A DNA stretch of 64,000 nt from Rhodococcus yunnanensis NBRC 103083 (lineage in GTDB: Bacteria > Actinomycetota > Actinomycetes > Mycobacteriales > Mycobacteriaceae). The stretch lies in the NCBI RefSeq assembly GCF_001895005.1, contig NZ_BCXH01000004.1, positions 310,001-374,000 on the forward strand. Direction: 5' to 3'. The notes beneath the pieces are model-generated. The model did not search any database and was not told where the DNA came from. It saw only the letters and a program-made list of their open reading frames with translations. Below, piece by piece: positions 1-8,892 of the stretch (within the stretch, counting starts at the first letter, position 1; every line of letters starts with the position of its first letter). The position numbers and the translations under genes were made by a program.

Positions 1-2
1 AC

Positions 3-503
3 CTGCGGACGATACTCTCGGCGCGTCAGGGCCGAACTCGATTCGAAAACTGGGATGTCGACGTCTCCGCCGAGCAGATCCGCAGTGCAGCGATCTGGAG
101 CATCGCCGAACTCGCCAGGCGTGAGTCGCGCGACTGCGACGTCGGGATATCGGACATTCTGTCGAGTCAGGGTGCCGATGCCGCGCATACGATCAACCAT
201 CCGGGAAACGGAGTGCTCATGAGGCTCGGCGGGCGCGTGCTGGACGCCGTCGGCGGATCCGAGCCGACGCGACCCGATCGGGAGTTGCTCGGCACTGTTC
301 GGACGCCTCTGGAAAACCGCGTCGTGGACGCGTTGGAGCTCGACGCAGCCGAACGACCGACATGGACTCTCGACGGTGACACGCTGACGCAACGCGAGAT
401 CTACGCCACCCAGATGCTGTGGTATGCAGAACATCCCGAGTTCATCGATGCGGCGATCACCCGGTACGGCGAACTGCTCGACATTCTCGGGATTGCCTCG
501 TGA
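3..503 (+). CDS. WcbI-like polysaccharide biosynthesis protein, 3' part only
   Basis: The frame is open from the left edge of the window, so the gene is cut there; about 166 C-terminal residues remain. The conserved stretch TINHPGNGVL and the neighbourhood resemble the WcbI family of capsule biosynthesis proteins, which are thought to act as acyltransferases. The next gene starts at a GTG that overlaps this stop by four bases, so it is translationally coupled to two glycosyltransferases. The likely role is decoration or assembly of a surface glycan. The family call is from memory of motif and context, since the N-terminal catalytic part is not visible. Confidence 0.6.
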   Translation: MRTILSARQGRTRFENWDVDVSAEQIRSAAIWSIAELARRESRDCDVGISDILSSQGADAAHTINHPGNGVLMRLGGRVLDAVGGSEPTRPDRELLGTVRTPLENRVVDALELDAAERPTWTLDGDTLTQREIYATQMLWYAEHPEFIDAAITRYGELLDILGIAS

Positions 504-1537
504 CCTCGGCGGTCTGCCACCTCGTCGTCGGGCCTCGGAAGCACGGAGTCGTCGAATACGCGATATCGGTTCACGATGCGCTTGTTCACGGGGCTCTTGC
601 CCACGGTGGACGGGTGGATTTCGGAACCGATCACCGTTGTGCATTTCTGGAGTCGCCGGATGCCGAACTGCCGCCGCTCGACTGTTCCCTGGTGCACATT
701 CACGTGACGGACCGATTGTTCGGACGCACCCCCGGCGAGGCCACGGAGAGGTTCTCGGCGTTGGTCGACGCGCTGGGAACGGATGTGTCGGTCACACTGC
801 ACGACCTACCCCAGCCGTCGGACGGCGCAGCGATGCAGGCGCGGGCGGAGTTCTACCGAACTGTGGTGCGCGTGGCGGCAGGGGTGATCGTCTCGAGCGA
901 ACACGAGACCGCACTGCTGCAGAACGTGGTCGACGATTCGATCGTGCCCGCGATGGTTCCGCTCATGATCGGGACGCGGCCCCCGCGCAGGCGGTTGTCC
1001 ACCCCTACCGCGCCGACCGTGGGGGTTCTCGGATTTCTGTATCCAGGTAAGGGCCACATCGAAACACTCCGTGCGATGGAGGATCTGCCGATCTCCGTCG
1101 GTTTCGTGGCGCTGGGGACGCCCTCTCCGGGTCACGAATATCTCGCCGACGAACTTCGCGGCGTCGCGGCACGGACCGGAAGGCGCATCGAGATCACCGG
1201 GTTTCTGGGCGACGAAGAACTGGAGCGCAGAATTCACGAGGTCACCGTCCCGGTCGCGTATCACCGTCACCTGTCGGCGTCGGGTTCGATCAACACGTGG
1301 ATTGCCCAGGGGCGCAAACCGCTTGTGCCGAGAGGTGGTTACATCACGGAACTGGACGATCGCTCTCCCGGCGTCGTCTCCATTCACGCGGACGACGACG
1401 GCTCGCTTCGGCACGCGATCGCGTCGGCCATCGATGATTCGACGAGTACTTGGATCGACACGTCGGTCGAACCGGTTCCATCGCCCTCCGACGTCGCGGC
1501 GGCGTACGACGAACACCTGACGCGGTGGACGAGATGA
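500..1537 (+). CDS. Glycosyltransferase (group 1-like)
   Basis: A 345-residue protein. The GTG at 500 was chosen because it overlaps the preceding stop (GTGA) and begins just before the first conserved strand (CHLVVGPRKHG). The C-terminal half has the layout of a GT-B nucleotide-sugar transferase: a strand-turn near GVLGFLYPGKGH, then ITGFLGDEELERRIHEV, which is typical of group 1 enzymes. The donor and acceptor cannot be read from the sequence. It overlaps the next glycosyltransferase by ATGA, so the three genes form one operon, probably for an extracellular polysaccharide or glycolipid. Confidence 0.75.
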   Translation: MTSAVCHLVVGPRKHGVVEYAISVHDALVHGALAHGGRVDFGTDHRCAFLESPDAELPPLDCSLVHIHVTDRLFGRTPGEATERFSALVDALGTDVSVTLHDLPQPSDGAAMQARAEFYRTVVRVAAGVIVSSEHETALLQNVVDDSIVPAMVPLMIGTRPPRRRLSTPTAPTVGVLGFLYPGKGHIETLRAMEDLPISVGFVALGTPSPGHEYLADELRGVAARTGRRIEITGFLGDEELERRIHEVTVPVAYHRHLSASGSINTWIAQGRKPLVPRGGYITELDDRSPGVVSIHADDDGSLRHAIASAIDDSTSTWIDTSVEPVPSPSDVAAAYDEHLTRWTR

Positions 1538-2910
1538 CCCGGGTGGTGCAGCTCGGCGACGGCCGAATCGCCTTGCCGGACAACCGATGGGATCTGATCG
1601 ACGCCGCAGTAGGGCTTCCGAGGGTGGGGGTCGTCATCCCGTACTACGAACAACCACGTCAACTCTCGCTCGTCCTCGCTGCGCTGGCGGCGCAGAACTA
1701 TCCCCTCGACCGGCTCGACGTGGTGGTCGCCGACGACGGTTCGGCCGTGCCGCCGGTGGTCCGAGACCACGAGAGTGTCCTGTCGATCCGGGTCGTCCAC
1801 CAGGAAGATGTGGGCTTTCGCGCTGCCGCCGCTCGAAACCTCGGTGCCCGTGCGTCGTCCGGCTCGGTCCTGTGTTTCCTCGACGCGGACACCGTGCCGA
1901 CTCCCGACTACATTCGCCGCGCGGTGGCGCTGCCATCCGTTGCACCGGATGTGGTCGTGGTGGGGCGGCGCAAGCATGCAGACCTGTCGAGCATCGGCAG
2001 CGATGCGGTGATCCAGTGGATCTCGGACAACGCGTATATGGAGGAGTCGGACGAGACCGAGCCTCGGTGGCTCGTCGAGGGTTACGAGCGCACCGAGAAT
2101 CTGCTTCAACCGGGCTGGGACGGGTACAAGTACGTTCTCAGTGCCGTGTTGACGTGCAGCCGCGAAATGTTCGACGCCGCTGGGGGATTCGATGAGTCCT
2201 TCGTGCAGTACGGGGGAGAGGACTGGGAGTTCGCCAATCGTGCATTCATGATGGGCGCAGTTCTCGCGTACGAGCCGAGGGCGGTGGCCTGGCACGACGG
2301 ACCGGACTGGGCCGAGCGCGCAGTGCAGGGCAGGACGGACCGAAAGAACGCCGAGGCATTGGCCCTGGCGCCGCTGATCACCGACCCGCGTGCCCGGACG
2401 TCCGGATTGCGATATCGGATACCCGACTGCATCGCTCTGGTGTCGACGGCCGGACAGACCGCCGCGTCGCTGTCGGTGACTCTCGCCAGTCTGCTCGGCA
2501 ACGGTGACATCGCGGTGTGGCTCCACGGTGAGCACTCGAAGGAGTTGTACGACGCACTCGGACTGCAGGATTCGCGCATATCCACGGGATACCCCGATGC
2601 TGCAGTCCGCTCACGCAGCCGCTTCGTCCTCGACGTCTCCGGACGTGTGATCTTCTCGGTGGACACTGTTGCACTTCTGGCAGGCGATCTGGGTCCAGGC
2701 GGTGCAGGCGAAGTGGTGATCGATTTCGACGAGCCGGATGCGACGGTGGTGATGCGCCCGTCGCGAGCCCTGCACCGGTCCGCACGTTGGTCCACCCCGA
2801 CGGGTATCGGCGAGCCGGAGTTGATCGACGCGTTGTTCGGGAGGCGTCGTCGCCATCGATCGGACGTGGGTCTGTCGGTCGATACCCACGAGCCCTGGCT
2901 GTCGTGGTGA
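1534..2910 (+). CDS. Family 2 glycosyltransferase with galactosyltransferase-type C-terminal motif
   Basis: A 458-residue protein starting at an ATG that overlaps the previous stop (ATGA). Residues 30-140 show the GT-A fold of GT2 enzymes: VGVVIPYYEQ, then VVVADDGS, then FLDADTVPTPDY, the DxD metal-binding site. Further on, GGFDESFVQYGGEDWEF matches the Glyco_transf_7C motif of chondroitin-polymerase-like enzymes, with the ED pair likely catalytic. About 150 residues follow with no clear motif. The enzyme is predicted to be cytoplasmic or membrane-associated and to add a sugar in the glycan pathway encoded by this operon. The substrate is unknown. Confidence 0.85.
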   Translation: MTRVVQLGDGRIALPDNRWDLIDAAVGLPRVGVVIPYYEQPRQLSLVLAALAAQNYPLDRLDVVVADDGSAVPPVVRDHESVLSIRVVHQEDVGFRAAAARNLGARASSGSVLCFLDADTVPTPDYIRRAVALPSVAPDVVVVGRRKHADLSSIGSDAVIQWISDNAYMEESDETEPRWLVEGYERTENLLQPGWDGYKYVLSAVLTCSREMFDAAGGFDESFVQYGGEDWEFANRAFMMGAVLAYEPRAVAWHDGPDWAERAVQGRTDRKNAEALALAPLITDPRARTSGLRYRIPDCIALVSTAGQTAASLSVTLASLLGNGDIAVWLHGEHSKELYDALGLQDSRISTGYPDAAVRSRSRFVLDVSGRVIFSVDTVALLAGDLGPGGAGEVVIDFDEPDATVVMRPSRALHRSARWSTPTGIGEPELIDALFGRRRRHRSDVGLSVDTHEPWLSW

Positions 2911-2948
2911 CCAGATTGTCGTGGTGACCCGGTCCTCGTGGTGACTGG

Positions 2949-3941
2949 CTAGAGCCTTGCCGCTGCTGCTTTCAGGTTCGCTGCCGCGATCTGTAGGCCT
3001 TCGATCGCGCCGTACGCGGTGTCCTCGTGCTCGATGTTGACAGCCATGTTCGGGTCGACCTTCTCTAGCGCGGCGAGGAAACGCGTCCAGAACGCCACGT
3101 CGTGGCCGTTGCCGACGGCAACGAAGTCCCACGCCGAATCCTCGGGCCATTTGTTGACCACATGCTGTCCGCCGAGGCCGGTGGGGTTCTGATCAGCAGG
3201 GATGCGCGTGAAACGGTCGTCGAGGACGCCGTAGATCTCGCAGTTCTTGTTGATGCGAGTGTCCTTTGCGGCCGCGTGGAAGACCAGAGGCCCCAGCCAT
3301 TCGATGGCCCTGACCGGATCGATTCCCTGCCAGAACAGGTGCGACGGGTCCATTTCGGCTCCCACGCATGTCAGCCCGCCCAAGTCCACGAGGCGTTTCA
3401 CCGTGGGCGGGTTGAACACGAGGTTCTGCGGATGCATCTCGATGGCTACCTTGACGCCGTTCTCACGGGCCAGTGCGTCGATCTCCTTCCAGAACGGCAC
3501 CGCGACCTCGTGCCACTGGTAGTCCTGCGAGTCGAGGTAGCCCGAGTCCCACGTGTTGACGTGCCACGCAGGCCAGGTTCCGCCTGCGTGCGCGGCGGGC
3601 AGTCCGGACATGGTGACGACGCGGTCGACGCCGAGCAACCCGGCGACGCGGATGGACTTGCGCAGATCCTCGGCGTCCTCCGGGCCGACCTCGGGATCCG
3701 GGTGGAGAGGGTTGCCGTTGCAGTTCAGGCCCGCGATGGAAACGCCTGTGCCCTCGAAGGTGGCCAGGTACTCAGCCGGTGTGACCGTACCCGAGAGCAG
3801 GTCGTCGACCGGAATATGTACCGCAGGAAGGAATCCCCCGGAGTTGATCTCGATGCCTTCGAGGCCGAGGGAGGCGACGGTCGCCACTGCGTCGGGCAGG
3901 GATGTGTCGTGCAGGATTGCGTTGTAGACGCCGAGCTTCAT
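2949..3941 (-). CDS. Sugar phosphate isomerase/epimerase family TIM-barrel protein
   Basis: A 330-residue xylose-isomerase-like TIM barrel (AP_endonuc_2 superfamily). It begins MKLGVYNAILHD and carries the metal-site motifs VAIEMHPQN, GAEMDPSHLFWQ and VNIEHED, whose acidic and histidine residues bind a divalent metal in IolE, IolI and related enzymes. It lies 73 bases downstream of a Gfo/Idh/MocA dehydrogenase on the same strand, a pairing common in inositol and rare-sugar catabolism. A LacI regulator is divergent to the pair. The exact sugar is not determinable. Confidence 0.85.
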   Translation of the reverse strand: MKLGVYNAILHDTSLPDAVATVASLGLEGIEINSGGFLPAVHIPVDDLLSGTVTPAEYLATFEGTGVSIAGLNCNGNPLHPDPEVGPEDAEDLRKSIRVAGLLGVDRVVTMSGLPAAHAGGTWPAWHVNTWDSGYLDSQDYQWHEVAVPFWKEIDALARENGVKVAIEMHPQNLVFNPPTVKRLVDLGGLTCVGAEMDPSHLFWQGIDPVRAIEWLGPLVFHAAAKDTRINKNCEIYGVLDDRFTRIPADQNPTGLGGQHVVNKWPEDSAWDFVAVGNGHDVAFWTRFLAALEKVDPNMAVNIEHEDTAYGAIEGLQIAAANLKAAAARL

Positions 3942-4014
3942 GGGGATGATCCTGTCTTTGAATGGGTTTCGAAGTTACGCGGTGGTTGTCCTACTGGATC
4001 TCGACGGTGCTGTT

Positions 4015-5190
4015 TCAGATCTTGACGGCGATACCGCTGCCTGCCGCGGATTCGGCGATGGCGGCGACGATCTGCATGCCGCGCAGTCCGTGGGCGAAGT
4101 CGGGGAGCTCGGGGAGGCCCGAGACTCCTGCGATCTGGTCGAGGAACGCCCGCGCCTGGTAGGCGAAGAACTCGGCTTTACCGTGCCCGACACCGCCGGC
4201 ATCCATCGGTAGTCCGCCTTGGATGTAGGGGTGCTGCGGTCCGATGACGACCTGGCGACGGCCGTTGACGGTGTCGTCGATGTCCGTCGTGGAAATGTGG
4301 AACTCGGATGCTCGTTCGAGGGCCCACGATGCCGATCCCTTGGTGCCGAACACATCGAAGGACAGTCCGTCCGGGTTGGCGTGCGAGACACGGGATGCGG
4401 AGAACGTGCCAACGAATCCGCCCGCGAACGTGGCGGTGAAGGTGGCGATGTCCTCGTTCTCGACGGCCGCCGTCTCGCCGGTGGTCTCGGCCCTGGTGTG
4501 ACCGTAGGTGACGCCGACCGGTACCGGGCGTTCGGTGATGACGGTGGAGAACTGAGCACCGCGCACCTCGGTGATCGGGCCGACTACGAACTCGGCGAGA
4601 TCGATCAGGTGGCTGCCGACGTCGGCGAGCGCGCCGGTTCCCTGACCGCCTCGGTAGCGCCACGTCATCGGGCCGGTGGGGTCGAGCGAGTAGTCGGCAC
4701 GATAGCGGCCGTCGAAGTGGACGATGTCGCCGAGGCGTCCTGCTTCGAGTTCGTTCGCGATGGCCTGCACCGCGGGGGAGCGGCGGTAGGTGTACCCCAC
4801 GGACGCGATTCCCGTGGCCTCGGAGGCTGCGGCGACCATGGATTCGGCGTCGGCGATCGATCCCGCGAGGGGCTTCTCGCACAGGACGTGCTTTCCTGCG
4901 GCAAGGAGGCCCTCGACGATCTCGCGGTGCAGGTGGTTGGCTACGACGACACTGACTGCGTCGATGTCGTCGGCTTCGGCGACGGCCTGCCAGTTGTACT
5001 CGGCCCGGGAATAGCCGTAGCGCGTGGCGGTGTCGTCTGCGACGGCCTGGTTGGTGTCGGCGATCGCGACGAGGCGCACGTGGGGACGCTCGGTCTCGAA
5101 GAGGGTGGAGGCCGTGCGGTACCCGGCGGCATGCGCGCGTCCGGCCATTCCGCCTCCGACGACGGCGACGCCGATCGAGTTCTGTGTCAT
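4015..5190 (-). CDS. Gfo/Idh/MocA family oxidoreductase
   Basis: A 391-residue NAD(P)-dependent dehydrogenase. The N-terminal Rossmann motif is GVAVVGGGMAGRAHAAGY, and CEKPLAGS is the family EKP motif, whose lysine contacts the nicotinamide. The C-terminal half is the beta-sheet substrate domain, with DVGSHLIDLAEF as a typical active-site helix. The first gene of a two-gene unit with the sugar isomerase at 2949-3941, it probably oxidises a sugar or cyclitol. It is transcribed away from the LacI gene, with a dyad operator candidate (5259-5272) between them. Confidence 0.88.
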   Translation of the reverse strand: MTQNSIGVAVVGGGMAGRAHAAGYRTASTLFETERPHVRLVAIADTNQAVADDTATRYGYSRAEYNWQAVAEADDIDAVSVVVANHLHREIVEGLLAAGKHVLCEKPLAGSIADAESMVAAASEATGIASVGYTYRRSPAVQAIANELEAGRLGDIVHFDGRYRADYSLDPTGPMTWRYRGGQGTGALADVGSHLIDLAEFVVGPITEVRGAQFSTVITERPVPVGVTYGHTRAETTGETAAVENEDIATFTATFAGGFVGTFSASRVSHANPDGLSFDVFGTKGSASWALERASEFHISTTDIDDTVNGRRQVVIGPQHPYIQGGLPMDAGGVGHGKAEFFAYQARAFLDQIAGVSGLPELPDFAHGLRGMQIVAAIAESAAGSGIAVKI

Positions 5191-5258
5191 GAAACGTGAC
5201 TACTTTCTTCCGGGCGTGTGATTTTCAGGTCGAGAACGGCCATTGCTAGTTCGGTCTA

Positions 5259-5272
5259 TTTGACCGGTCTAA
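5259..5272. promoter_or_regulatory. Candidate LacI-family operator
   Basis: The 14-base dyad TTTGACCGGTCTAA has a perfect GACCGGTC core and one mismatched pair, centred on CG as in most LacI-family operators. It lies between the divergent dehydrogenase (start 5190) and regulator (start 5359), in the most AT-rich part of the gap. A second CGGTCT copy lies at 5252-5257. Assignment to the adjacent LacI protein is an inference. Confidence 0.5.
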
Positions 5273-5358
5273 CTCGGTTACTATGAGACACCGATCACCG
5301 CAATGTCAAGGCTGCGCCCGCGGTGCTACATCATGAGAGTCGACGCGAGAGGAGTTCC

Positions 5359-6369
5359 ATGACGGTCGGCAAGTCGGTGACGATGCAGGACATCGCAGAT
5401 CGGGTCGGGGTGTCCAAGGCCCTCGTATCGATGATCTTTCGGGGCGTGCCAGGACCGAGCGCGGAAACCAAGGAACGCGTGCTTGCCGTCGCGGCCGAAC
5501 TCGACTACCGACCCAATCGCACCGCCGCGTTGCTCTCGCTGCGTCGCACTCACCTGATCGGAGTGATGACCGACATCCGCAATGCTTTTCATGCGGAGAT
5601 GGTCGAGCACATGGTGGCCGAGGCCGCCCAGGTCGGCTACGAGGTGGTGCTCGGCCCGGTCACTCCGACACATGCCGAAGCCGACGTCATCGAAACTCTG
5701 TTGGATTTTCGGTGTGAGGCAGTGGTTCTGCTCGGACCCGAAGCATCCGACGACGCGCTCGGTGCCTGGGGCGCGCGAGTTCCCCTCGTCGCGGTGGGAC
5801 GCAGGATCAAGGGCGTCGACGCGGTCCGAGCCGACGACTCACGCGGTATGAGCGTGACCGTAGACCACCTCGTCGGGTTGGGGCATCGTCGAATAGCTCA
5901 CCTCACCGGCGGATCGGGCGCCATCGGCAGAGATCGCCACGCCGGATACCGTCGTGCAATGCACCGCCATGGTCTCGACGACGTCATCCGCGTCGTGGAG
6001 GGCGACTTCACCGAGCAGTGTGCGCCGAGCGCCGTCGTCGATCTTCTCGCCGACGCAGGCAATCGGCCGACCGCGATCGTCGCCGCGAACGATCGCAGCG
6101 CAGTGGGATTGCTCGATGCGCTGCAGCGGCAAGGGGTTTCGGTTCCAGGAGAGATCTCGATCACCGGTTACGACGACAGTACGCTCGCACGGATGGCACA
6201 CATCGATCTGACCACGGTGAGCCAGGAACCGAAAGAGCAGGCGAGCAGAGCGATCCGAGCTGCCGTGGAACGGCTGGACAGCGGACGTACCGATGCCGTG
6301 TCGAGTGTTCTGCGACCTCGGCTCGTGGTGCGCGGCACGACCGGGCCCGTGGCCACCCACGTCGTCTAG
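5359..6369 (+). CDS. LacI family transcriptional regulator
   Basis: A 336-residue repressor. The ATG at 5359 has a good ribosome-binding site (GAGAGGAG) and places the helix-turn-helix, MQDIADRVGVSKALVSMIF, at residues 10-30, as usual for LacI/GalR. The rest is a periplasmic-binding-protein-like effector domain (GVMTDIRNAFHAEM, HLVGLGHRRIAHLTG, ITGYDDSTLARM). An upstream in-frame start would add 12 residues ahead of the DNA-binding domain and is less likely. It probably represses the divergent sugar dehydrogenase/isomerase genes and responds to their substrate. Confidence 0.9.
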   Translation: MTVGKSVTMQDIADRVGVSKALVSMIFRGVPGPSAETKERVLAVAAELDYRPNRTAALLSLRRTHLIGVMTDIRNAFHAEMVEHMVAEAAQVGYEVVLGPVTPTHAEADVIETLLDFRCEAVVLLGPEASDDALGAWGARVPLVAVGRRIKGVDAVRADDSRGMSVTVDHLVGLGHRRIAHLTGGSGAIGRDRHAGYRRAMHRHGLDDVIRVVEGDFTEQCAPSAVVDLLADAGNRPTAIVAANDRSAVGLLDALQRQGVSVPGEISITGYDDSTLARMAHIDLTTVSQEPKEQASRAIRAAVERLDSGRTDAVSSVLRPRLVVRGTTGPVATHVV

Positions 6370-6375
6370 AGCACC

Positions 6376-7296
6376 CTATCCGGCGAACCGGTGCAGAATC
6401 GTTCTGGCGCAGCGCACCACGGTGCTTCTGTCGTGCGAGACCACGTAGTCGAACTCACGGTTGTTCTCGGCGGAGCCGCGGAACAGGTCCTTGGCCGACA
6501 GCACGCAACAGAAATGCGGGGCCAACACGACCACGTTCCATTCCGTGGTCAGCGGATCTTCGGGATCCAGCGGTGCGCTGTGAATGAGTGAGTCGACACC
6601 GGCGGGCATACCGGTTCCGCACACTCCGGTGTACGCCATTCGTTCGGCGAGCGAGTTCCAGCGCTCGCTCGCTCGGCCCCCGAAATGGCGTGCGTGCTGG
6701 AATGTGCCGAGCAGCATGGTCTCCTGGCCCGCACTGCCTGCTTGCCATTCGATGTGCGTGCTCATCTCGATCAGAAGGCTCTTGCGACTCGTCTTCACCG
6801 CGCCGGTCGACGCCGCGATCTGGAACGGTGATGTCGACAGCGTGGTCGGTGTACTCCACGTCGACGAGATGTGCGTCCTCGCGCTCGAATCACGGAGTGG
6901 TGTAGGAGATTCGGAGCCGGGGAAGAGCGCGCCCGTCCCGAAAGTCGCGCCCAACGAGAGTGCTGTGGTGCGGTGTTGCTCGGAATCGACTCCGCACGCG
7001 ACGATCACCGCACCCGTTCGTTCGGTGTGCGCGGCGAGCGCATGTGCGATGCGGGCGGTCTGTGCATCGGATGTGCGTCCGGTCGATTCGGACGCGAGGA
7101 AGATGAGGTCGGGCTCGATCAGCGGAAGCAGGCTCAAGGATGCCGGTCTGGAGCCGACGTCGCGTGCGGTGATGATCATCTGTCGGCTCCGTGCGCGTTC
7201 GACAGCGTGCAGTGTTTCGGAAGGATTCGCGATCCAGGATCTGTCGTCGACGACGTGGACGAGGTCGTCGTCCAGCGCGAGCGTGCGGTGGTGCAT
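6376..7296 (-). CDS. Degenerate EAL-domain protein with DICT sensory domain
   Basis: A 306-residue protein. The start at 7296 is set by a strong GGAGG site seven bases upstream; the frame stays open further upstream but without one. Residues 1-125 match the second half of an EAL domain (SLLPLIEPDLIFL, ARIAHALAAHTERTGAVIVACGVDSEQH), but the EAL catalytic signature itself is missing, so c-di-GMP hydrolysis is unlikely. The rest resembles the DICT domain found with cyclases and two-component proteins. It is probably a sensory or c-di-GMP/light-linked signalling protein without enzyme activity. It ends seven bases from the LacI stop, convergent. Confidence 0.65.
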   Translation of the reverse strand: MHHRTLALDDDLVHVVDDRSWIANPSETLHAVERARSRQMIITARDVGSRPASLSLLPLIEPDLIFLASESTGRTSDAQTARIAHALAAHTERTGAVIVACGVDSEQHRTTALSLGATFGTGALFPGSESPTPLRDSSARTHISSTWSTPTTLSTSPFQIAASTGAVKTSRKSLLIEMSTHIEWQAGSAGQETMLLGTFQHARHFGGRASERWNSLAERMAYTGVCGTGMPAGVDSLIHSAPLDPEDPLTTEWNVVVLAPHFCCVLSAKDLFRGSAENNREFDYVVSHDRSTVVRCARTILHRFAG

Positions 7297-7456
7297 CTCG
7301 CCTCCTGATCGTGTGCCGAACCGATCCTGTCGGATCAGGATCGCGGCGCCGCATCCCGCGCGGTAACGAACACGCAACGGATGTAACGGAACGATAACTG
7401 CGGTGTCGGGATTGCCACCGAAGAGGAATCGGAATTCGGTCTGAGAGGGTGGATGG

Positions 7457-8041
7457 ATGACGGACTCGATGAAAGACGATCTCCAGACCTATCTTCGACT
7501 CGGCCGCGAGGCGATCCTGTGGAAAATGGATGGCTTGTCGGAGTACGACATACGCCGGCCGATGACGTCGACCGGCACCAATCTGCTCGGGCTCGTCAAG
7601 CACCTGACTGCCGTCGAGTTGGGATACTTCGGGTGGACCTTCGACCGCCCGTTCGACGAGGACATCCCGTGGGCGGGTGTCGACGCGGAGCTGAATTCGG
7701 ACATGTGGGCAACCCCGGACGAATCTTCCGAGTACATCCTCGGACTGTACGAGCGAATCACGGTGCACTCCGACGCCACCATCGCCGAGCTTCCACTCGA
7801 TGCACCCGGCCTGGTTCCGCACTGGCCCGAGGACCGGGCGCACGTGACATTGCATCGCATCATCGTGCACGTCATCGCGGACATGGATCGCCATGCAGGG
7901 CACGCGGACATCGTTCGCGAGTCGATCGACGGCTCGGTCGGCCTGTCCGTGCGTAACCACAATCTGCCGTCCACAGAAGCGGCGTACTGGGCTGCCTACC
8001 GCGATCGACTCGACGAGGCAGCTCGGCGCTTCGAGACGTGA
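7457..8041 (+). CDS. DinB/DUF664 family protein
   Basis: A 194-residue protein of the DinB four-helix-bundle superfamily, DUF664 type. The family binds a metal with histidines on helices, and the candidates here are in VKHLTAVELGYFGW and LHRIIVHVIADMDRHAGHAD. Many actinobacterial relatives are mycothiol-dependent transferases or of unknown function. A GAGGG site precedes the ATG. The sirtuin gene follows 58 bases downstream on the same strand, but nothing links the two functionally. Confidence 0.8.
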   Translation: MTDSMKDDLQTYLRLGREAILWKMDGLSEYDIRRPMTSTGTNLLGLVKHLTAVELGYFGWTFDRPFDEDIPWAGVDAELNSDMWATPDESSEYILGLYERITVHSDATIAELPLDAPGLVPHWPEDRAHVTLHRIIVHVIADMDRHAGHADIVRESIDGSVGLSVRNHNLPSTEAAYWAAYRDRLDEAARRFET

Positions 8042-8099
8042 TCACCCGACTCGGCTGCGCGGATCACTCCCGTCGGTGGCCCGTGGCACACTACGTGGC

Positions 8100-8852
8100 A
8101 TGACTGCTGCCCCGGTGCCCAGTGCTGTAGTCGAACTCGCTCGCTCGGCGTCGCGCGTGGCGGTGCTGACAGGCGCAGGCATGTCCGCTGAGTCCGGCAT
8201 TGCAACGTTCCGCGACGCACAGACCGGGCTGTGGTCCAGTTTCGACCCGGCGGACTTGGCGAGTCCGGACGGGTGGGCGCGGGACATGGATCTGGTCTGG
8301 GGCTGGTATCGGTGGCGTGCAGAGCTGGTTCGGCGATCCGAGCCGAACGCCGGTCATCGTGCGTTGACCGAGTGGCAGAACAAGATTCACCTCGATATCG
8401 CGACACAGAACGTGGACGATCTCCACGAGCGAGCGGGTTCGTCGGTGATCTCGCACGTGCACGGCAGCTTGTTCGACCCACGATGCTCCGAATGCGGGGT
8501 CCACTCGCAGCCGGATGCCGAGCCCGTCGACGAGAATGTCGACCGCGTCGTTCCGCCGTCCTGTCCGGAGTGCGGTGGCCCGATGCGACCGGGAGCAGTG
8601 TGGTTCGGTGAGCCACTCCCGCAGGATCATTGGCTTGCTGCCGTCCACGCAGTGGAGAATGCCGAACTCGTGTTGGTGGTCGGGACGTCGGGAGTTGTCT
8701 TCCCGTTCGCGGGTCTACCTGCGATGGCGCGCAGTACGGGTGCGCGGGTCGTCGAGATCAATCCGGTCGAGACGGAGATATCCGACATGGCCGACCACCG
8801 CTGGAGAACCACCGCAGCTATCGGACTGCCTGCTCTTGTCGGCTCGCTGTGA
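8100..8852 (+). CDS. Sir2 family NAD-dependent protein deacylase
   Basis: A 250-residue class III sirtuin of the CobB/SIRT5 type. The start at 8100 puts the NAD-binding GAGMSAESGI at about residues 25-34. TQNVDDLHERAG and the catalytic histidine in HVHGS (about residue 121) are present, and two cysteine pairs (CSEC and CPEC) should bind structural zinc. WGWYRWRAELV keeps the Tyr-x-x-Arg pair (Tyr70, Arg73) that in SIRT5 and CobB selects succinyl- or malonyl-lysine, so desuccinylation is as likely as deacetylation. It is predicted to be cytoplasmic. Confidence 0.9.
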   Translation: MTAAPVPSAVVELARSASRVAVLTGAGMSAESGIATFRDAQTGLWSSFDPADLASPDGWARDMDLVWGWYRWRAELVRRSEPNAGHRALTEWQNKIHLDIATQNVDDLHERAGSSVISHVHGSLFDPRCSECGVHSQPDAEPVDENVDRVVPPSCPECGGPMRPGAVWFGEPLPQDHWLAAVHAVENAELVLVVGTSGVVFPFAGLPAMARSTGARVVEINPVETEISDMADHRWRTTAAIGLPALVGSL

Positions 8853-8892
8853 CCGGCCGCCGCGTAGGGCGGGAAGGACGGTGCCGGGGCGC

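Noticed and set aside
3102-5199. Two long plus-strand frames (3102-4025 and 4219-5199) opposite the isomerase and the Gfo/Idh/MocA gene
   Set aside because: Antisense shadows; the minus-strand products have clear family motifs and catalytic residues.
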